Below are positions 62,912 through 64,000 of a stretch of DNA of 64,000 nucleotides, in pieces. How positions within the stretch are numbered: the stretch's first letter is position 1; each line of letters opens with the position of its first letter. Made by a program: the position numbers and the translations under genes. This DNA comes from Luteococcus peritonei (GTDB lineage Bacteria; Actinomycetota; Actinomycetes; Propionibacteriales; Propionibacteriaceae), in contig NZ_BAAAIX010000014.1 in NCBI RefSeq assembly GCF_039526385.1, forward strand, positions 1-64,000, in the 5' to 3' direction. The notes beneath the pieces were generated by a model. It was given only the letters and a program-made list of their open reading frames with translations, made no database searches and was not told the DNA's origin.

Positions 62912-64000
62912 TTGGTCTCCTGTGCCTTGGTCTGGGTGGAGGTTCCGTCGGCGTCGACGCTCTCGGCGACGTCGGAGGAGGGGTTGGTGGTGGTGGGGAC
63001 GTCGGTGGGCCGGTTGGCCTGCTCGACGTCGGGGGCGAGCTCGCCGTCGCCCATGTCCTCGCTGCCGGGGCCCTCGGAGACCTCGACCTCGTCGAAGGGG
63101 CCCTCGACGCGGCCGTCCAGGGCGTCGATCTCGTGCTCCAGGTCGGCGGCCAGCTCGCTCAGACTGATCGGCAGGCCGAAGACGCGCGAATAGCTCTGCA
63201 CGTCCACCAGGTACTTGGCGCGCAGCATCATGGCGAACTGGCCCAGGTTCATCTCGGGCACGATCACCCGGTCATAGGCCTTGAGCACCTCGCCGAGGTT
63301 GGCGGGGAAGGGGTTCAGGTGGCGCACGTGCGCCTGGGCGACGTTGCGTCCGGTGGCGCGCACCCGGCGCACCGCCGCGGTGATCGGGCCGTAGGTGGAG
63401 CCCCAGCCCAGCACCAGCAGGCGTGCCTGTCCGGAGGGGTCGTCCACCTCGACGTCGGCGATGTCGCGCACGATGCCGTCCACCTTCGCCTGACGCAGTC
63501 GCACCATCTTGTCGTGGTTGGCGGGGTCGTAGGAGATGTTGCCGGTGCCGTCGGCCTTCTCGATGCCGCCGATCCGGTGCTCCAGGCCGGGGGTGCCGGG
63601 GATCGCCCAGTCGCGCGCCAGGGTCTCGGGGTCGCGCTTGTAGGGCAGGAACTTGTCACCCTCGTTGGGGCCGGTGGCGAAGTTCGGCTCGATCGGCTCG
63701 ATGCTGTCCAGGTCGGGGATCCGCCAGGGCTCGGCGCCGTTGGCCAGGTAGCCGTCGCTGAGCAGCACCACCGGGGTGCGGTACGTGACCGCGAAGCGCA
63801 CCGCCTCGACGGCCATCTCGAAGCAGTCGGCCGGGGTACTGGGGGCCAGCACCGGCAGCGGGGCCTCGCCGTTGCGGCCGTACATCACCTGCAGCAGGTC
63901 GGCCTGCTCGGTCTTGGTGGGCATGCCGGTGGACGGGCCGGCGCGCTGCACGTCCACCACCACGAGCGGGAGCTCGGTCATCACGCCCAGACCGATGGTC
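62908..64000 (-). CDS. korA: 2-Oxoacid:ferredoxin oxidoreductase alpha subunit (KorA-type), 5' part beyond the window
   Basis: About 364 C-terminal residues are visible and the frame is still open at the window edge (TIGLGVMTELPLVVVDVQRAGPST). VQRAGPSTGMPTKTEQADL is the KorA signature, and the C-terminal part has EMNLGQFAMMLRAKYLVDVQ. Internal ATGs near 63970-63984 are not the real start. The last 85 or so residues (from VEGPFDEVEVSEGP) are acidic and Ser/Thr-rich and look disordered. korA precedes korB in the operon. Confidence 0.92.
   Translation of the reverse strand, partial: TIGLGVMTELPLVVVDVQRAGPSTGMPTKTEQADLLQVMYGRNGEAPLPVLAPSTPADCFEMAVEAVRFAVTYRTPVVLLSDGYLANGAEPWRIPDLDSIEPIEPNFATGPNEGDKFLPYKRDPETLARDWAIPGTPGLEHRIGGIEKADGTGNISYDPANHDKMVRLRQAKVDGIVRDIADVEVDDPSGQARLLVLGWGSTYGPITAAVRRVRATGRNVAQAHVRHLNPFPANLGEVLKAYDRVIVPEMNLGQFAMMLRAKYLVDVQSYSRVFGLPISLSELAADLEHEIDALDGRVEGPFDEVEVSEGPGSEDMGDGELAPDVEQANRPTDVPTTTNPSSDVAESVDADGTSTQTKAQETK

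Overview
The window is high-GC DNA from an actinobacterium. Codons are strongly G/C-ending, GTG starts are common, and many genes have a TAnnnT -10 box only 6-7 nt before the start codon, as leaderless actinobacterial transcripts do. Other actinobacterial marks are a RecQ with a C-terminal phosphoribosyltransferase-like tail, the actinobacterial forms of DapC and DapD, a 7Fe ferredoxin with KorAB, DtxR/IdeR-type and Zur-type boxes, and menaquinone as the quinone. A member of the Propionibacteriaceae is my best guess, but that is inference. I see no rRNA, tRNA, CRISPR array or complete insertion sequence. A 17-N assembly gap lies at 26590-26606.

Layout. Bases 1-83 hold the tail of an IS30-like transposase. 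Then come a RecQ-family helicase (211-2505), an iron-siderophore ABC importer behind a DtxR-type box (2806-6772), a xylulokinase whose 3' end lies in a 14-bp tandem repeat, a DinB/maleylpyruvate-isomerase-like protein, and a COG0523 metallochaperone GTPase behind a Zur-type box. Next are PepN, a VanW-family protein, ferredoxin FdxA, DapC, a membrane-anchored lysozyme-like protein, DapD, the PTS-linked dihydroxyacetone kinase DhaKLM, a glycerophosphodiesterase-inositol monophosphatase fusion, an MFS exporter and a frameshifted DUF3995-type membrane gene.

From about 24.5 kb to 59.8 kb the window is mainly a menaquinone and respiratory region: menE, menA, [HAD hydrolase plus GH3 glycosidase], menC, menD, [RecB-like nuclease], menG, [ABC ATPase plus membrane protein], menF, a menJ-like reductase, all fourteen complex I genes nuoA-N in standard order, a long-chain polyprenyl diphosphate synthase, a BioF-like enzyme and a second menE-like ligase. 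Together these make the naphthoquinone head group, the prenyl tail, the tail-saturating reductase and the NADH dehydrogenase that reduces the quinone. menB, menH and menI are not in the window. The last part has an M13 peptidase and korB-korA (2-oxoacid:ferredoxin oxidoreductase), with korA cut by the window end.

The least explained part is the two-gene HAD/GH3 module (27272-29967). It sits inside the men cluster behind about 700 bp of non-coding DNA rich in palindromes and direct repeats. Its GH3 enzyme has the His/Asp type of catalytic motif, lacks a signal peptide and could act as a phosphorylase. Also notable are short tandem repeats lying on stop codons at three places and a 31-bp perfect palindrome in front of the second menE-like gene.
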